Shown piece by piece: positions 25,984 through 34,081 of a stretch of DNA of 64,000 nt. The translations under genes were made by a program, and so were the position numbers. The stretch spans positions 279,323 to 343,322 of the forward strand of contig SAPZ01000005.1 in assembly GCA_004020875.1 (NCBI GenBank), given 5' to 3'. Each line of letters starts with the position of its first letter. The stretch's first letter is position 1. Below the pieces are notes generated by a model. That model was not told the DNA's origin. It did no database searches and saw only the letters and a list, made by a program, of their open reading frames with translations. This DNA comes from Mesorhizobium sp. (GTDB lineage: Bacteria > Pseudomonadota > Alphaproteobacteria > Rhizobiales > Rhizobiaceae).

Positions 25984-28065
25984 CTATTTCCACATGCCGC
26001 GCATGCGGGCGCCGAGATCGACCTTGACGCCCGGCCGCTGGCGCGGGTCGTCCTTGAGCGCCGCACTCGCCCAGGATGACTGCTCGAAGGCCGAAAGCAT
26101 CGAGGCCGGGATGAAACGGCTGCGCGAGGCATAGACATGGCGGTCGCCGCGCGCCGGCTGGTTGTGCGGATAGAAGCGCTGCGGCACCACCAGATGCAGG
26201 CTGTCCTTGGCCCTGGTCATCGCCACATAGAGCAGCCGGCGCTCCTCCTCGATGTCCTCCTTGGTGCCGACCCCTAGATCGGCTGGGATGCAGCCATCGA
26301 CCGTATTGAGTACGAAGACGTTCTTCCATTCCTGGCCCTTAGCCGAATGGATGGTCGACAGGATGAGGTAATCCTCGTCGCGATGCGGCGGCCCGGCCTG
26401 GTCGCTGGTGGCATCGGGCGGGTCGAGCGTCAGCTCGGTCAGGAAGCGTTCGCGCGACGGATAGGTCGAAGCGATCTGCTCGAGCTGGATCAGATCGGCC
26501 CGGCGCGTGATCGCATCCTCATGGATGCGCTCCAGATGCGGCTCGTACCAGAGCCTGATGCGTTCGAGATCGGACGGCCATCTGGCGCCCGCGCGCAGCC
26601 CGCTATAGATGTCGAGGAACACCGGCCAATCCTGCGCGGCGCGCTGCGGCGGCCGGAAGCGGGCAAGGCCGAGCGTCTCGTCCAGCGATGTCGCCATGGC
26701 ATCCACGATCTGCGAGGCGGCGGACGGGCCGATCCCCGGCATCAGCTGCAGCACGCGGAAACCAGCGACGCGGTCGCGCGGGTTCTCGGCAAAGCGCAGC
26801 ATCGCCAGCATGTCCTTGACATGCGCGGCGTCGAGAAATTTCAGCCCGCCGAACTTGACGAAGGGGATGTTGCGGCGCGTCAGCTCCACCTCCAGCGGTC
26901 CACTATGGCTCGACGTGCGGAATAGCACCGCCTGCGACTTCAGCGCCGTGCCGGCCTCGCGTTCGGCCAGGATCGCCTGGCAGACATAATTCGCCTGCTC
27001 GGCCTCGTCGCGCACGCTGACCAGCTGCGGCTTGTGCGAGGACCGGCGCTCGGTCCACAGATTCTTGGTGAAGCGTTCACTGGCCTCGCCGATCACCCTG
27101 TTGGCTGCGGCAAGGATCGTCTCGGTCGAGCGGTAATTGCGCTCCAGCATGACGACCGCCGCAGCCTGCACGAACTGCTTTGGGAAATCGAGGATGTTGC
27201 GCACTTCCGCCGCGCGGAAGGAATAGATCGACTGCGCGTCGTCGCCCACCACCGTCAGGCCCGCGCCGTCCGGCTTCAGCGCCAGAAGGATCGAGGCCTG
27301 CAGGCGGTTGGTGTCCTGGTATTCGTCGACCAGCACATGGTCGAAGCGGGAACCGAGGTGAGCGGCGATTTCCGGCTCGGCCGCCATCTGTGCCCAGTAG
27401 AGCAGCAGGTCGTCGTAATCGAGCACGTTCTGCGCCTGCTTGGCCTCGACATAGGCCGCGAACAGCTCCTTCAACTGCTCCGCCCATGCCGCGCACCAGG
27501 GGAAGGCCGAGCCCAGCACTTCGCCGAGCGGCGCCTGCGCGTTCACCGCACGCGAATAGATCTGCAGGCAGGTGCCTTTGGTCGGGAAGCGGCTTTCGGT
27601 TTTCGACAATCCCAACTCGTGTCGGGCAAGGTTCATCAGGTCGGCGGAATCCTCGCGGTCATGGATGGTGAAGGCCGGATCGAGCCCGATCTGCTCGGCA
27701 TAGTCGCGCAAGAGCCTGGCGCCGATGCCGTGAAACGTGCCGGCCCAGGCGAGCGCGTCGGCGATGATGGCCGCGTCGCGCCCTAGCACTTCGCCGGCGA
27801 TGCGCTCGACCCGCTTGGCCATCTCGGCCGCGGCGCGGCGGGAAAACGTCATCAAAAGGATGCGGCGCGGATCGGCGCCCTTGACGATGAGATGGGCGAC
27901 GCGATGCGCCAGCGTGTTGGTCTTGCCGGAACCGGCGCCGGCGATCACCAGCAGAGGCGCCGCCACCTTGCCGTCGCCATGCACTACCGCCAGCCTTTGC
28001 TCGTCATTCAGCCGGGCAAGATAGGCAGGCGTCTCGAAGGACGAATCACGAGCGGCGATGTTCAT
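25984..28065 (-). CDS. UvrD/Rep-family ATP-dependent DNA helicase
   Basis: 693 residues, superfamily 1A. Q motif LNDEQRLAVVHG, Walker A AGAGSGKTNTL (residues about 42-52), VDEYQDTN (motif II), GDDAQSIYSFRAAE (motif III), LERNYRST (motif IV), ILSTIHSAKGQEWKNVFV (motif V) and EERRLLYVAMTRAKDSL (motif VI). It unwinds DNA 3' to 5'. Shorter than typical UvrD (about 720-780), so it may be a second, Rep/PcrA-like copy besides the main UvrD. Confidence 0.93.
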   Translation of the reverse strand: MNIAARDSSFETPAYLARLNDEQRLAVVHGDGKVAAPLLVIAGAGSGKTNTLAHRVAHLIVKGADPRRILLMTFSRRAAAEMAKRVERIAGEVLGRDAAIIADALAWAGTFHGIGARLLRDYAEQIGLDPAFTIHDREDSADLMNLARHELGLSKTESRFPTKGTCLQIYSRAVNAQAPLGEVLGSAFPWCAAWAEQLKELFAAYVEAKQAQNVLDYDDLLLYWAQMAAEPEIAAHLGSRFDHVLVDEYQDTNRLQASILLALKPDGAGLTVVGDDAQSIYSFRAAEVRNILDFPKQFVQAAAVVMLERNYRSTETILAAANRVIGEASERFTKNLWTERRSSHKPQLVSVRDEAEQANYVCQAILAEREAGTALKSQAVLFRTSSHSGPLEVELTRRNIPFVKFGGLKFLDAAHVKDMLAMLRFAENPRDRVAGFRVLQLMPGIGPSAASQIVDAMATSLDETLGLARFRPPQRAAQDWPVFLDIYSGLRAGARWPSDLERIRLWYEPHLERIHEDAITRRADLIQLEQIASTYPSRERFLTELTLDPPDATSDQAGPPHRDEDYLILSTIHSAKGQEWKNVFVLNTVDGCIPADLGVGTKEDIEEERRLLYVAMTRAKDSLHLVVPQRFYPHNQPARGDRHVYASRSRFIPASMLSAFEQSSWASAALKDDPRQRPGVKVDLGARMRGMWK

Positions 28066-28460
28066 CGCCCATCAAGCATCGTTTCTGCTTTGTTCGCAAT
28101 AATTTCCTAGCCCGCGCTAGCGGGGAGAGATTGCCGCGAAGCGGCCGGAGAGGGGATGCGCCGGCCGCGGGTTGGCGTATGCACTGTCTAACGGAGTGCT
28201 GGTCGACCCCCCGCTCCGTCGGCTTCGCCGAGCCACCTCTCCCCCATCGACGGGGTGGAAGAAAGGCGCCCAGGCCTTTTTTCCGGCAACGCTCGTCCAG
28301 CAATGCTCCCTTCCTTTCCCTCCGGAGGGGGAAGGTGGCGCTGCGAAGCAGCGACGGATTGGGGGAACCACGTGGCAATCAAGCCTCAGGTCGATCAGTC
28401 AGCGCCCCCACAGAAGATGTGTGCATCCCCCACCACGTCCGGGGGATAAGGAAAGGGCAA
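28066..28460. repeat. Intergenic block with three copies of a small GC-rich palindromic repeat
   Basis: Three copies share the plan: G-rich hairpin, then AGGTG or AGATT, a short GC hairpin, then GACGGA/GCCGGA and a G run. They lie at about 28111-28160 (+), 28207-28256 (-) and 28311-28376 (+). The last reads GGAGGGGGAAGGTGGCGC, then GCGACGGATTGGGGG. The same family is found inside the EamA gene at 31310. No gene is supported in this stretch. Confidence 0.7.
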
Positions 28461-28631
28461 CTACCGCTTCGGCTCCACTCCCATCGCCGCCGACTGGCGC
28501 CGCAACGCGCGCCTCTCATCGCCCGGCATGTCCAGCGGCGCGACATCGCCAGGCACCTCGTCGATGATCCTGACGGCGACGCGATAGGCGGTATAGGCGA
28601 AAAGGCCGGTAAGTAGCAGGCGGATCATCAT
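28461..28631 (-). CDS. Small membrane protein, hypothetical
   Basis: 56 residues: MMIRLLLTGLFAYTAYRVAV is a single membrane segment, followed by a charged tail (RIIDEVPGDVAP, DERRALRRQ). A GAGGAG ribosome binding site precedes ATG 28631. It probably sits in the inner membrane with a cytoplasmic tail. Not named. Confidence 0.68.
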   Translation of the reverse strand: MMIRLLLTGLFAYTAYRVAVRIIDEVPGDVAPLDMPGDERRALRRQSAAMGVEPKR

Positions 28632-28754
28632 CGTCTCCTCATGCGGTTCGATTGGCTTCCAACCGGGCGTGGGCCGGTTGGTTCCCCTCACGCGCAACCA
28701 AACCGTCACCGCCTCGTTTGCATTCATGAAAGGGGCGAACGAGAGGAGGTCGTC

Positions 28755-28937
28755 ATGAAGAAGCTTCCTGTGCTGCTGGCTCTTGCGGCAGGGCTCGTGC
28801 TCGCCGCCTGCGACAGCAGCGTGCAACCCACCAAGGCGCCGGGCGATGAGGTCAACCAGAACCCGCAGGTCGACAAGAACCCGGTGCCGAAATCGACTAC
28901 GGGCGGCGACCAGCAGGGTACGGCGCCGAAGCAATAG
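28755..28937 (+). CDS. Small lipoprotein
   Basis: 60 residues. MKKLPVLLALAAGLVLAAC is a signal peptide with a lipobox (LAAC). The mature part is short and polar (DSSVQPTKAPGDEVNQNPQV). GAGAGGAGG precedes ATG 28755. A GC-rich hairpin at 28978-29016 may end the transcript. Confidence 0.78.
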   Translation: MKKLPVLLALAAGLVLAACDSSVQPTKAPGDEVNQNPQVDKNPVPKSTTGGDQQGTAPKQ

Positions 28938-29149
28938 GGCAGGGCGGGCTGAATTGTCGTCGGCCTGAAACGAAGAAGGCCGGCGCTGCTTGGGAGGAAG
29001 CTGGATAGCGCCGGCCAAGCGGGAAAATCAGGCCCGCCGCGCAATCCAACATAGCTGAGTCTCGGCCTTACGTCATGGTGCGATCGCGCTAGCCGGCTAC
29101 AGTCAGTGGAAATACCCGGAAAGTTCTTAAGGTTCGCGAGCGGCGCTGC

Positions 29150-30112
29150 TTAGGCCGCGCGTCCCGGCTGTCCGCCGGCGATCTCGGTGTCGAGCTGGCG
29201 CTGCGTCAGCGCCGCTTCAGCCAGGATCCACTGCTTGAACAACTCCACCTTGCGGGCGCCGAGCGCCTTGATGGGGCTGACGAAGTACCAGCCCGCCGTG
29301 TTGGGATGGTGGACCGCGAAGGGAGCCACCAGCCGCTCGGCGCGAATGTCGCTTGCCATGTAGGCACGGTTGGCGACGGCAAAGCCCATGCCGGCATTGG
29401 CGGCTTCGTAAGACATCATGCAGGAATCGAAATAGACGCTTCTGGTTTGGCCAAGCACGAAGCTCGCGCCGGCAAAGCCCAGCCACGATTGCCAGTTCTG
29501 CGTGCAGGTGTCGGAATGCAGCAGCGTGAAGAAGCGCAGGTCTTCCGGCGTCACCCTTGACAGCGGCTTGTCGCCCAACACGTCGTGAAACAGCTTGCGG
29601 CTGCATACCGGCGTCAGGTCTTCCTTGAACAGCAGGTCCGAGGTGAGGCCTGGGAAATTGCCGTCGCCGTAGCGGATCTCGAGATCATATTCCGAGGTCG
29701 AGAATTCATGCGTGGCGTAGGATGTCGACACCCGCATCTCGATGTCGGGATATTGTCGCTGGAAGGTGATCAGCCTGGGAAACAGCCAGCGCGCCGCGAA
29801 GGTCGGCAGCACGCAGATCCGCAGCACATGCGCCTGTGACTGGCCGGTGGCTTCCATGCTGGCCGCCACGATGCGCTCCAGCGCCTCGCGCACGCGCGCC
29901 ACGTAGGCCTCGCCTTCCGGCGTCAGCGATACCGCGTTGCCGCCGCGCTCGAAGATCTTGAAGCGCAGCTGGTCCTCCAGGCTCTTCACGCGCTGGCTGA
30001 CGGCAGAAGCGGTGATAAACTGCTCCTCGCCGGCGCGGGTGAAATTCCGGTGCCGCGCGGCGCTCTCCACGATTTTCAGCGAGTTGAGGTTGACCTGACT
30101 GAGCAGACGCAC
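29150..30112 (-). CDS. LysR family transcriptional regulator (GcvA-like)
   Basis: 320 residues from a GTG start. N-terminal winged helix-turn-helix: LNSLKIVESAARHRNFTRAG, then SAVSQRVKSLEDQLRFKIFE. The C-terminal periplasmic-binding-like domain has the GcvA-type features (CVLPTFAARWLFPRL, DLEIRYGDG, AGMGFAVANRAY). It is divergent from the oxygenase-EamA pair and probably controls it; the effector is unknown. Confidence 0.92.
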   Translation of the reverse strand: MRLLSQVNLNSLKIVESAARHRNFTRAGEEQFITASAVSQRVKSLEDQLRFKIFERGGNAVSLTPEGEAYVARVREALERIVAASMEATGQSQAHVLRICVLPTFAARWLFPRLITFQRQYPDIEMRVSTSYATHEFSTSEYDLEIRYGDGNFPGLTSDLLFKEDLTPVCSRKLFHDVLGDKPLSRVTPEDLRFFTLLHSDTCTQNWQSWLGFAGASFVLGQTRSVYFDSCMMSYEAANAGMGFAVANRAYMASDIRAERLVAPFAVHHPNTAGWYFVSPIKALGARKVELFKQWILAEAALTQRQLDTEIAGGQPGRAA

Positions 30113-30224
30113 GGGGTTTCGACCTTAAGCTGGGCTTACGCTACCACCAGCATTCCTAAATTTACAGGGGTGGGCCTTTAAATGACTTTTAACCAAGTGT
30201 TGCCCCCATCTTGGAGAAAGTACA

Positions 30225-31061
30225 ATGAACGCCCATACAATTCCCGAACTGCGTTGTGCGCTGAGCCGCGAGGCCATCATTGGTCATGAGACCGCCTGGA
30301 AAGTCTCGACCTTCGGCGTCGCCCAGTATCGTCACGGTTACGACCCTGCTCTGCTTTCCGCGATCGAGGAAGCCGCACTGAAGCTGAAGGCCAGCCATGC
30401 CGTTCACAAACACCTCGACCTTACCTTTATCACGGGCGCCGACCGCTATATTCCGGAGATCAAAGAGCTTTTACACGACAAGCTGCGCTTGGAAAGGCTG
30501 TCCGACATGATGGGCACCGAGCTCGAACCCTATCCGCTGTCGATCGTCGGTTCGACCGTCACCTTCATGAACCCCAGGGACGGCGCCGTCGAATGGCATT
30601 GCGATGGCGTTCCAGTGACGGAGCTGATCCCGCTGTCGATCAGCGACCCTCTCATCGGCGGTCATCTTGAAATCTATTGCGACGATTCCGAGACCGGCCG
30701 CTCGATCCTGGAGTCCGGCCGCGACCTGCCGCGCAACAAGATCATGCGCATCGACCACAAGATGAACTACGCCACGCTCGGCCAATTCCTGGGCGTGCTC
30801 CACCGCACCGCGCCGATCCAGCTCGGCGAGCGCGTCACTCTGGTGCTCAACCAGCGCTCGACGATCAGGCCCTATGTCGACGACAACCGCCTGTTCTACC
30901 TCGCTGCCGACAACGACCATGACCGTGCCTGGGTGAACGAGTTGGCGGAGGATGTCTGGACCAACCAGCTGCCCGCCTATCGCCGCGATGCCGGGGAGCA
31001 TCCTATGCCTCCTCAGCCGGCCGTTGAGGCGGTTTCCGGAGGGGCACGGGAGTCGTGGTAG
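30225..31061 (+). CDS. Putative Fe(II)/2-oxoglutarate-dependent oxygenase
   Basis: 278 residues. The metal triad can be read as HCD (His125-x-Asp127 in VEWHCDGVPV), then His193 (GVLHRTAP) with Arg203 (GERVTLVLNQRS) ten residues later, the normal 2-oxoglutarate-binding spacing. The middle block (GGHLEIYCDDSETG) resembles the core of amino-acid-type oxygenases. I do not recognise a named subfamily. It is divergent from a LysR gene and its stop overlaps the GTG of an EamA exporter, suggesting modification followed by export of a small molecule, perhaps an amino acid. That role is inferred. Confidence 0.7.
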   Translation: MNAHTIPELRCALSREAIIGHETAWKVSTFGVAQYRHGYDPALLSAIEEAALKLKASHAVHKHLDLTFITGADRYIPEIKELLHDKLRLERLSDMMGTELEPYPLSIVGSTVTFMNPRDGAVEWHCDGVPVTELIPLSISDPLIGGHLEIYCDDSETGRSILESGRDLPRNKIMRIDHKMNYATLGQFLGVLHRTAPIQLGERVTLVLNQRSTIRPYVDDNRLFYLAADNDHDRAWVNELAEDVWTNQLPAYRRDAGEHPMPPQPAVEAVSGGARESW

Positions 31062-32206
31062 TGACCGACGATCCGGTCGAGCGCCAGCCGCCCCCAGCGT
31101 CGCTGAGCTTCGGCCCGGTTGTGCGGGACGGTCAAAACGGCTCAAGCGCCGCCCCCGCGGCGGCGCTGGCTTTCGCCCTCGGCGCCGTGGCGCTATGGGC
31201 AACCAACGCCCTGGTCGGCAAGACGCTGCTTGCCCTCTATCCGGTGTCGCAAGTGCAGTTCCTGCAATTTTGCGGGGCAGCCTTCGTGTTTGCGCTGATC
31301 CGGCTGATGAGCACTTCTCCTTCCCCCCTTGTGAGGCAAGGTGGATCGGCGCGTAGCGCCGAAACGGATGAGAGCTGTTGGAAGGAACGGGACTTGTCCC
31401 GTCTGCCACTCGCGCCTGACAGTGTCAAAGCCTCACTCCGTCCAGCCCCCCGTCGCCTTTGGCGACACCTTCTCCTTCAAGATGAGAAGGGGACGTATGC
31501 GCTCGCCCACGCAGTCGGCTTCCTGGGTCTGGTCGGCACCATGGTGCTGCAATATATCGGTTTCGCCTCGATGCCGGTCATCGAGGCGAACCTCGTCGCC
31601 TATACTTGGCCGCTGATGACCGCCGCGGCGGTTATCCTGCTGGGCCGGCCGCGCCGGCCGCTGCTGCTCGGGCTGACCGCCGCTGTCGGCTTCGCCGGCG
31701 TGGCGCTGGTCATTTCCGGAGGGCGCGCGCATCTTTGGTTCGAGAGAGCCTGGTTCGAAGGCGCCAGCGTCGTCGGCTGTCTCGCCGCTTTCGGCTCGGC
31801 GCTCTGCATGGCCGTCTACTCGCTTACTGTCGGCCGCCTTGGAGTTTCGCCGGAACGCCTGCTTTTGCCCTCGGCGCTGATCGGCGTCGCGCTCACCCTT
31901 GCCTGGTGGCTGCATGACGGCCTCGTGCGCCCGAGCGGCGCGCATCTCCTGCTCGGCCTTTATCTCGGCGCCGGCCCGATGGGGCTCGGCTACTATTTCT
32001 GGTCGCGCGCAGCAGAGCTCGATCACGGCGGCAGGATAGCGGTCGTTGCCTATCTGACGCCGATCGCTTCCACGTTTCTGCTGACCTTGTCAGGCGAAAG
32101 CCTGTCGATGACGGCTGTTGCCGGCGCCTCCCTCGTCATTGGCAGCTGCCTAGCGGTCGGCATCGAAGGTACGGAGACCAGGCATGATGTCCAGAATGCC
32201 CGTTGA
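31055..32206 (+). CDS. EamA/DMT-family transporter carrying an in-frame repeat insertion
   Basis: 383 residues from a GTG start. DMT transporter halves with membrane helices: ALGAVALWATNALVGKTLLA, FCGAAFVFALIRLM, LGLVGTMVLQYIGFASMPVI, ANLVAYTWPLMTAAAVILLG and so on to the C terminus. Residues about 86-147 (DNA about 31310-31492) are hydrophilic, Arg/Ser-rich and do not fit the family. They are encoded by a dispersed palindromic element inserted in frame between helices 2 and 3. The rest keeps a full set of helices. Coupled to the oxygenase by overlap; probably an exporter of its product. Confidence 0.85.
   Translation: MVVTDDPVERQPPPASLSFGPVVRDGQNGSSAAPAAALAFALGAVALWATNALVGKTLLALYPVSQVQFLQFCGAAFVFALIRLMSTSPSPLVRQGGSARSAETDESCWKERDLSRLPLAPDSVKASLRPAPRRLWRHLLLQDEKGTYALAHAVGFLGLVGTMVLQYIGFASMPVIEANLVAYTWPLMTAAAVILLGRPRRPLLLGLTAAVGFAGVALVISGGRAHLWFERAWFEGASVVGCLAAFGSALCMAVYSLTVGRLGVSPERLLLPSALIGVALTLAWWLHDGLVRPSGAHLLLGLYLGAGPMGLGYYFWSRAAELDHGGRIAVVAYLTPIASTFLLTLSGESLSMTAVAGASLVIGSCLAVGIEGTETRHDVQNAR
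31310..31492. repeat. Dispersed palindromic element inside the EamA coding sequence
   Basis: Two inverted copies of the repeat seen at 28111-28376. The left copy reads GGCAAGGTGGATCGGCGCG, then CGCCGAAACGGATGAG; the right, in reverse complement, GGAGAAGGTGTCGCCAAAGG, then GACGGGG. The start and end can also pair (CTTCTCCTTC with GAGAAGG). No stop codon arises in the host frame, so it is translated as about 61 extra residues. Confidence 0.75.
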
Positions 32207-32408
32207 CGAGGACGAACGCCGCGCCAGGCGGGAGGCGCACTGGCTGGTGAGGGAATTTGGCGCGGAAGCGTCGCTCTATGCAGCCATGAAGGCTGAAAAG
32301 GCTATCGAGCAAAAGGACTTTGGCCGCTGCGCGCGCTGGAAACGCGTGCTGGAAATCTTGGCGGACAGCCCTTCGGCGGATGTCAGGCGCGGCGTCGCCG
32401 CCAAATGA
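32184..32408 (+). CDS. Small helical hypothetical protein
   Basis: 74 residues: MMSRMPVDEDERRARREAHW, then LYAAMKAEKAIEQKDFGRCA, rich in Glu, Arg and Ala and probably helical. It overlaps the EamA stop by 23 bases in another frame. It looks like a conserved rhizobial small protein; I cannot name it. It probably shares the oxygenase-transporter transcript. Confidence 0.6.
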   Translation: MMSRMPVDEDERRARREAHWLVREFGAEASLYAAMKAEKAIEQKDFGRCARWKRVLEILADSPSADVRRGVAAK

Positions 32409-32752
32409 GCGATTTCCCCTGGTGCCGCCGAATCGCGAATGGCCCACATCAAGCCGGCGGATTGTTGTTACCGTGGCCAGACTTGGCCTGAACTTCGATT
32501 TTTCAGCAACTTGCTTGGTCGACCGAGTGCAACCGGAGGTTATACGTATCCACCCGGACCGCCGGTGCTATAAAGCATCTGTTATAGCTATTAGAAATCC
32601 TAACTTGCGTCTTTGCAGCCCGCGGAGAAACATTACCCCGTATTGAGTCGCGTAGCTTTACTGACTCTGGACGGTCCGTTGGGGGGCTTGTCCAATTCGA
32701 TACACCGACAAAAGTCTTAAAAACAAGCTGGCGATTTGAGGGCCGGCAGAAG
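32409..32752. other. Upstream region of the MucR-type gene
   Basis: 344 bases without a supportable gene. It is less GC-rich than the surroundings near 32560-32740. MucR-type proteins usually bind their own promoter, so autoregulatory AT-rich sites are expected here; none is assigned. Confidence 0.45.
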
Positions 32753-33205
32753 GTGAAAAAATTGTCCAACATCGACGATAAGACTGCAATCGAACTGACC
32801 GCCGACATTGTCTCCGCCTATGTCGGCAACAATCCGCTCCCAGCTTCCGGCCTGCCTGATCTGATCGCCAGCGTCAGCGCCTCGGTGCGCAAGCTCGCAG
32901 GCGGCAGCGTCGTCAAGGAGGCGGTGGCGCTGACACCCGCCGTCAACCCGAAGCGTTCCGTCTTCCCGGATCACATCGTTTGCCTGGAGGACGGAAAGAA
33001 GTTCAAGTCGTTAAAACGCCACCTTGCGACCGATCACGGCCTGACTCCGGACGAATACCGCGCCAAATGGGGTCTGCCTGCCGATTATCCGATGGTGGCG
33101 CCCAGCTACTCGGCGACCCGCTCGGCGCTGGCGAAATCTTCCGGCCTCGGCCGCAAGCCGGCCGGCGGTGATGCCGGCAAGGGAAAGCGCAAGGGCAAGG
33201 CCTGA
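32753..33205 (+). CDS. MucR/Ros-type zinc-finger transcriptional regulator
   Basis: 150 residues from a GTG start with AGAAGG upstream. It has the N-terminal oligomerisation region (TADIVSAYVGNNPLPASGLP) and the Ros/MucR finger CLEDGKKFKSLKRHLATDHG. The second Cys of the C2H2 finger is replaced by Asp (CLED), as in several Mesorhizobium homologues. A Lys-rich tail follows. MucR proteins control exopolysaccharide, motility and symbiosis genes in rhizobia and act as H-NS-like proteins on AT-rich DNA. Confidence 0.93.
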   Translation: MKKLSNIDDKTAIELTADIVSAYVGNNPLPASGLPDLIASVSASVRKLAGGSVVKEAVALTPAVNPKRSVFPDHIVCLEDGKKFKSLKRHLATDHGLTPDEYRAKWGLPADYPMVAPSYSATRSALAKSSGLGRKPAGGDAGKGKRKGKA

Positions 33206-33576
33206 GGGCCGGACCTAAAGCGTGTCTCCCGACAATGGGAACCGGTCTCGGGATAAAGACATGCGTAAAATCTAAGACCTAAAGCGCATGGAGCGAATCT
33301 GAAAGATCGCGACGCGCTTCAGCTGCTGCATGAGGCAATGAATGACGCCGCGCCATCGTCATGGCGCGGCCATCCGCACAATTCTCGGCACATTGCTGTT
33401 TTCGTTGTGCGTCCCTCCGCCGGTCTGCGCACCGCGCTCAGCGCGCTGGACGAGTTCCAGCGCGCCATTCTCGAGCATGACGACCGTGGGTCATCGAGGC
33501 GCGGCGGCTGACAAGGCTTCGATTTAATCCGCGATCCCGGGAAGGTGGTTTTCGCAAATGCGCCGAACGCCCGGCA
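33206..33576. other. Intergenic region with a two-hairpin repeat
   Basis: Bases 33214-33322 hold the repeat listed separately. The remainder (33323-33576) has no supportable gene; short frames on both strands are Arg/Pro/Ser-rich and lack ribosome binding sites. Confidence 0.5.
33214..33322. repeat. Two-hairpin dispersed repeat, second copy of the 19611 element
   Basis: Same order of blocks as 19611-19713: GTGTCTCCCGA...TCTCGGGATAAAGACATGC, then CCTAAAGCGCATGGAGCGAA and GACGCGCTTCAG. The two copies match over about 100 bp with few changes. It follows the MucR gene. Confidence 0.88.
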
Positions 33577-33774
33577 TCAGTTGCGGGGTGGCGGCTTGCT
33601 CGCGTCGTCGCGATCGCGATGTTGCGCGGCGGCGAGGCTGTCCGCCTCGACGGCGGCCATTTCAAGAAAATAGACGAGCATCTGGTAGCGCGTGTGCGAG
33701 AGCATCTTTGCCAGCCCCCGCGCGATCTCGGCCACATATCTCAGCGTTCTCAGATCGTTGACCGCTTCGCCCAT
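33577..33774 (-). CDS. Small helical hypothetical protein
   Basis: 65 residues: MGEAVNDLRTLRYVAEIARG, then MLSHTRYQMLVYFLEMAAVE, and an Arg/Pro-rich tail. ATG 33774 has AGGAG seven bases upstream, which decides the start over an upstream in-frame ATG at 33849. Amphipathic helices suggest a protein-protein contact. Family not named. Confidence 0.68.
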   Translation of the reverse strand: MGEAVNDLRTLRYVAEIARGLAKMLSHTRYQMLVYFLEMAAVEADSLAAAQHRDRDDASKPPPRN

Positions 33775-34081
33775 CGTGAGCTCCTGACATAGCCAAGTGA
33801 TTTTTGAGGCCAAGTTATTGTTGAGGCCAAGTTTCTCATTGGCGCCCACGCACGACTCACCCCGCGGTCATAGATTTACAGTTGGCCACGAAAACTGAAA
33901 TCGATTTTCGACAAGCACAACCGCCGGCCGCGGAGCTTTTGGCCCTTCTTTCATGGTATTGGCCGCGCAGGGCCTGAGTACAAGCCGAAGCTGAACTTGT
34001 GGTCCGCCCGCTTGGCCTGCCTGCCTTTCCCACCGGGAAGGACGGTCTCCTGCGGCAGGCAGGCAGGGCGGGGCGCTTCTC
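33775..34081. other. Intergenic region with a long GC-rich hairpin
   Basis: No gene is supported. An inverted repeat GCCTGCCTGCC (34015-34025) with GGCAGGCAGGC (34054-34064) lies directly behind the minus-strand LprI-like gene and may act as its terminator. Confidence 0.5.

Noticed and set aside
28131-28616. Pro/Arg/Ser-rich frames over the repeat cluster
   Set aside because: They are translations of the palindromic repeats and lack starts with ribosome binding sites.
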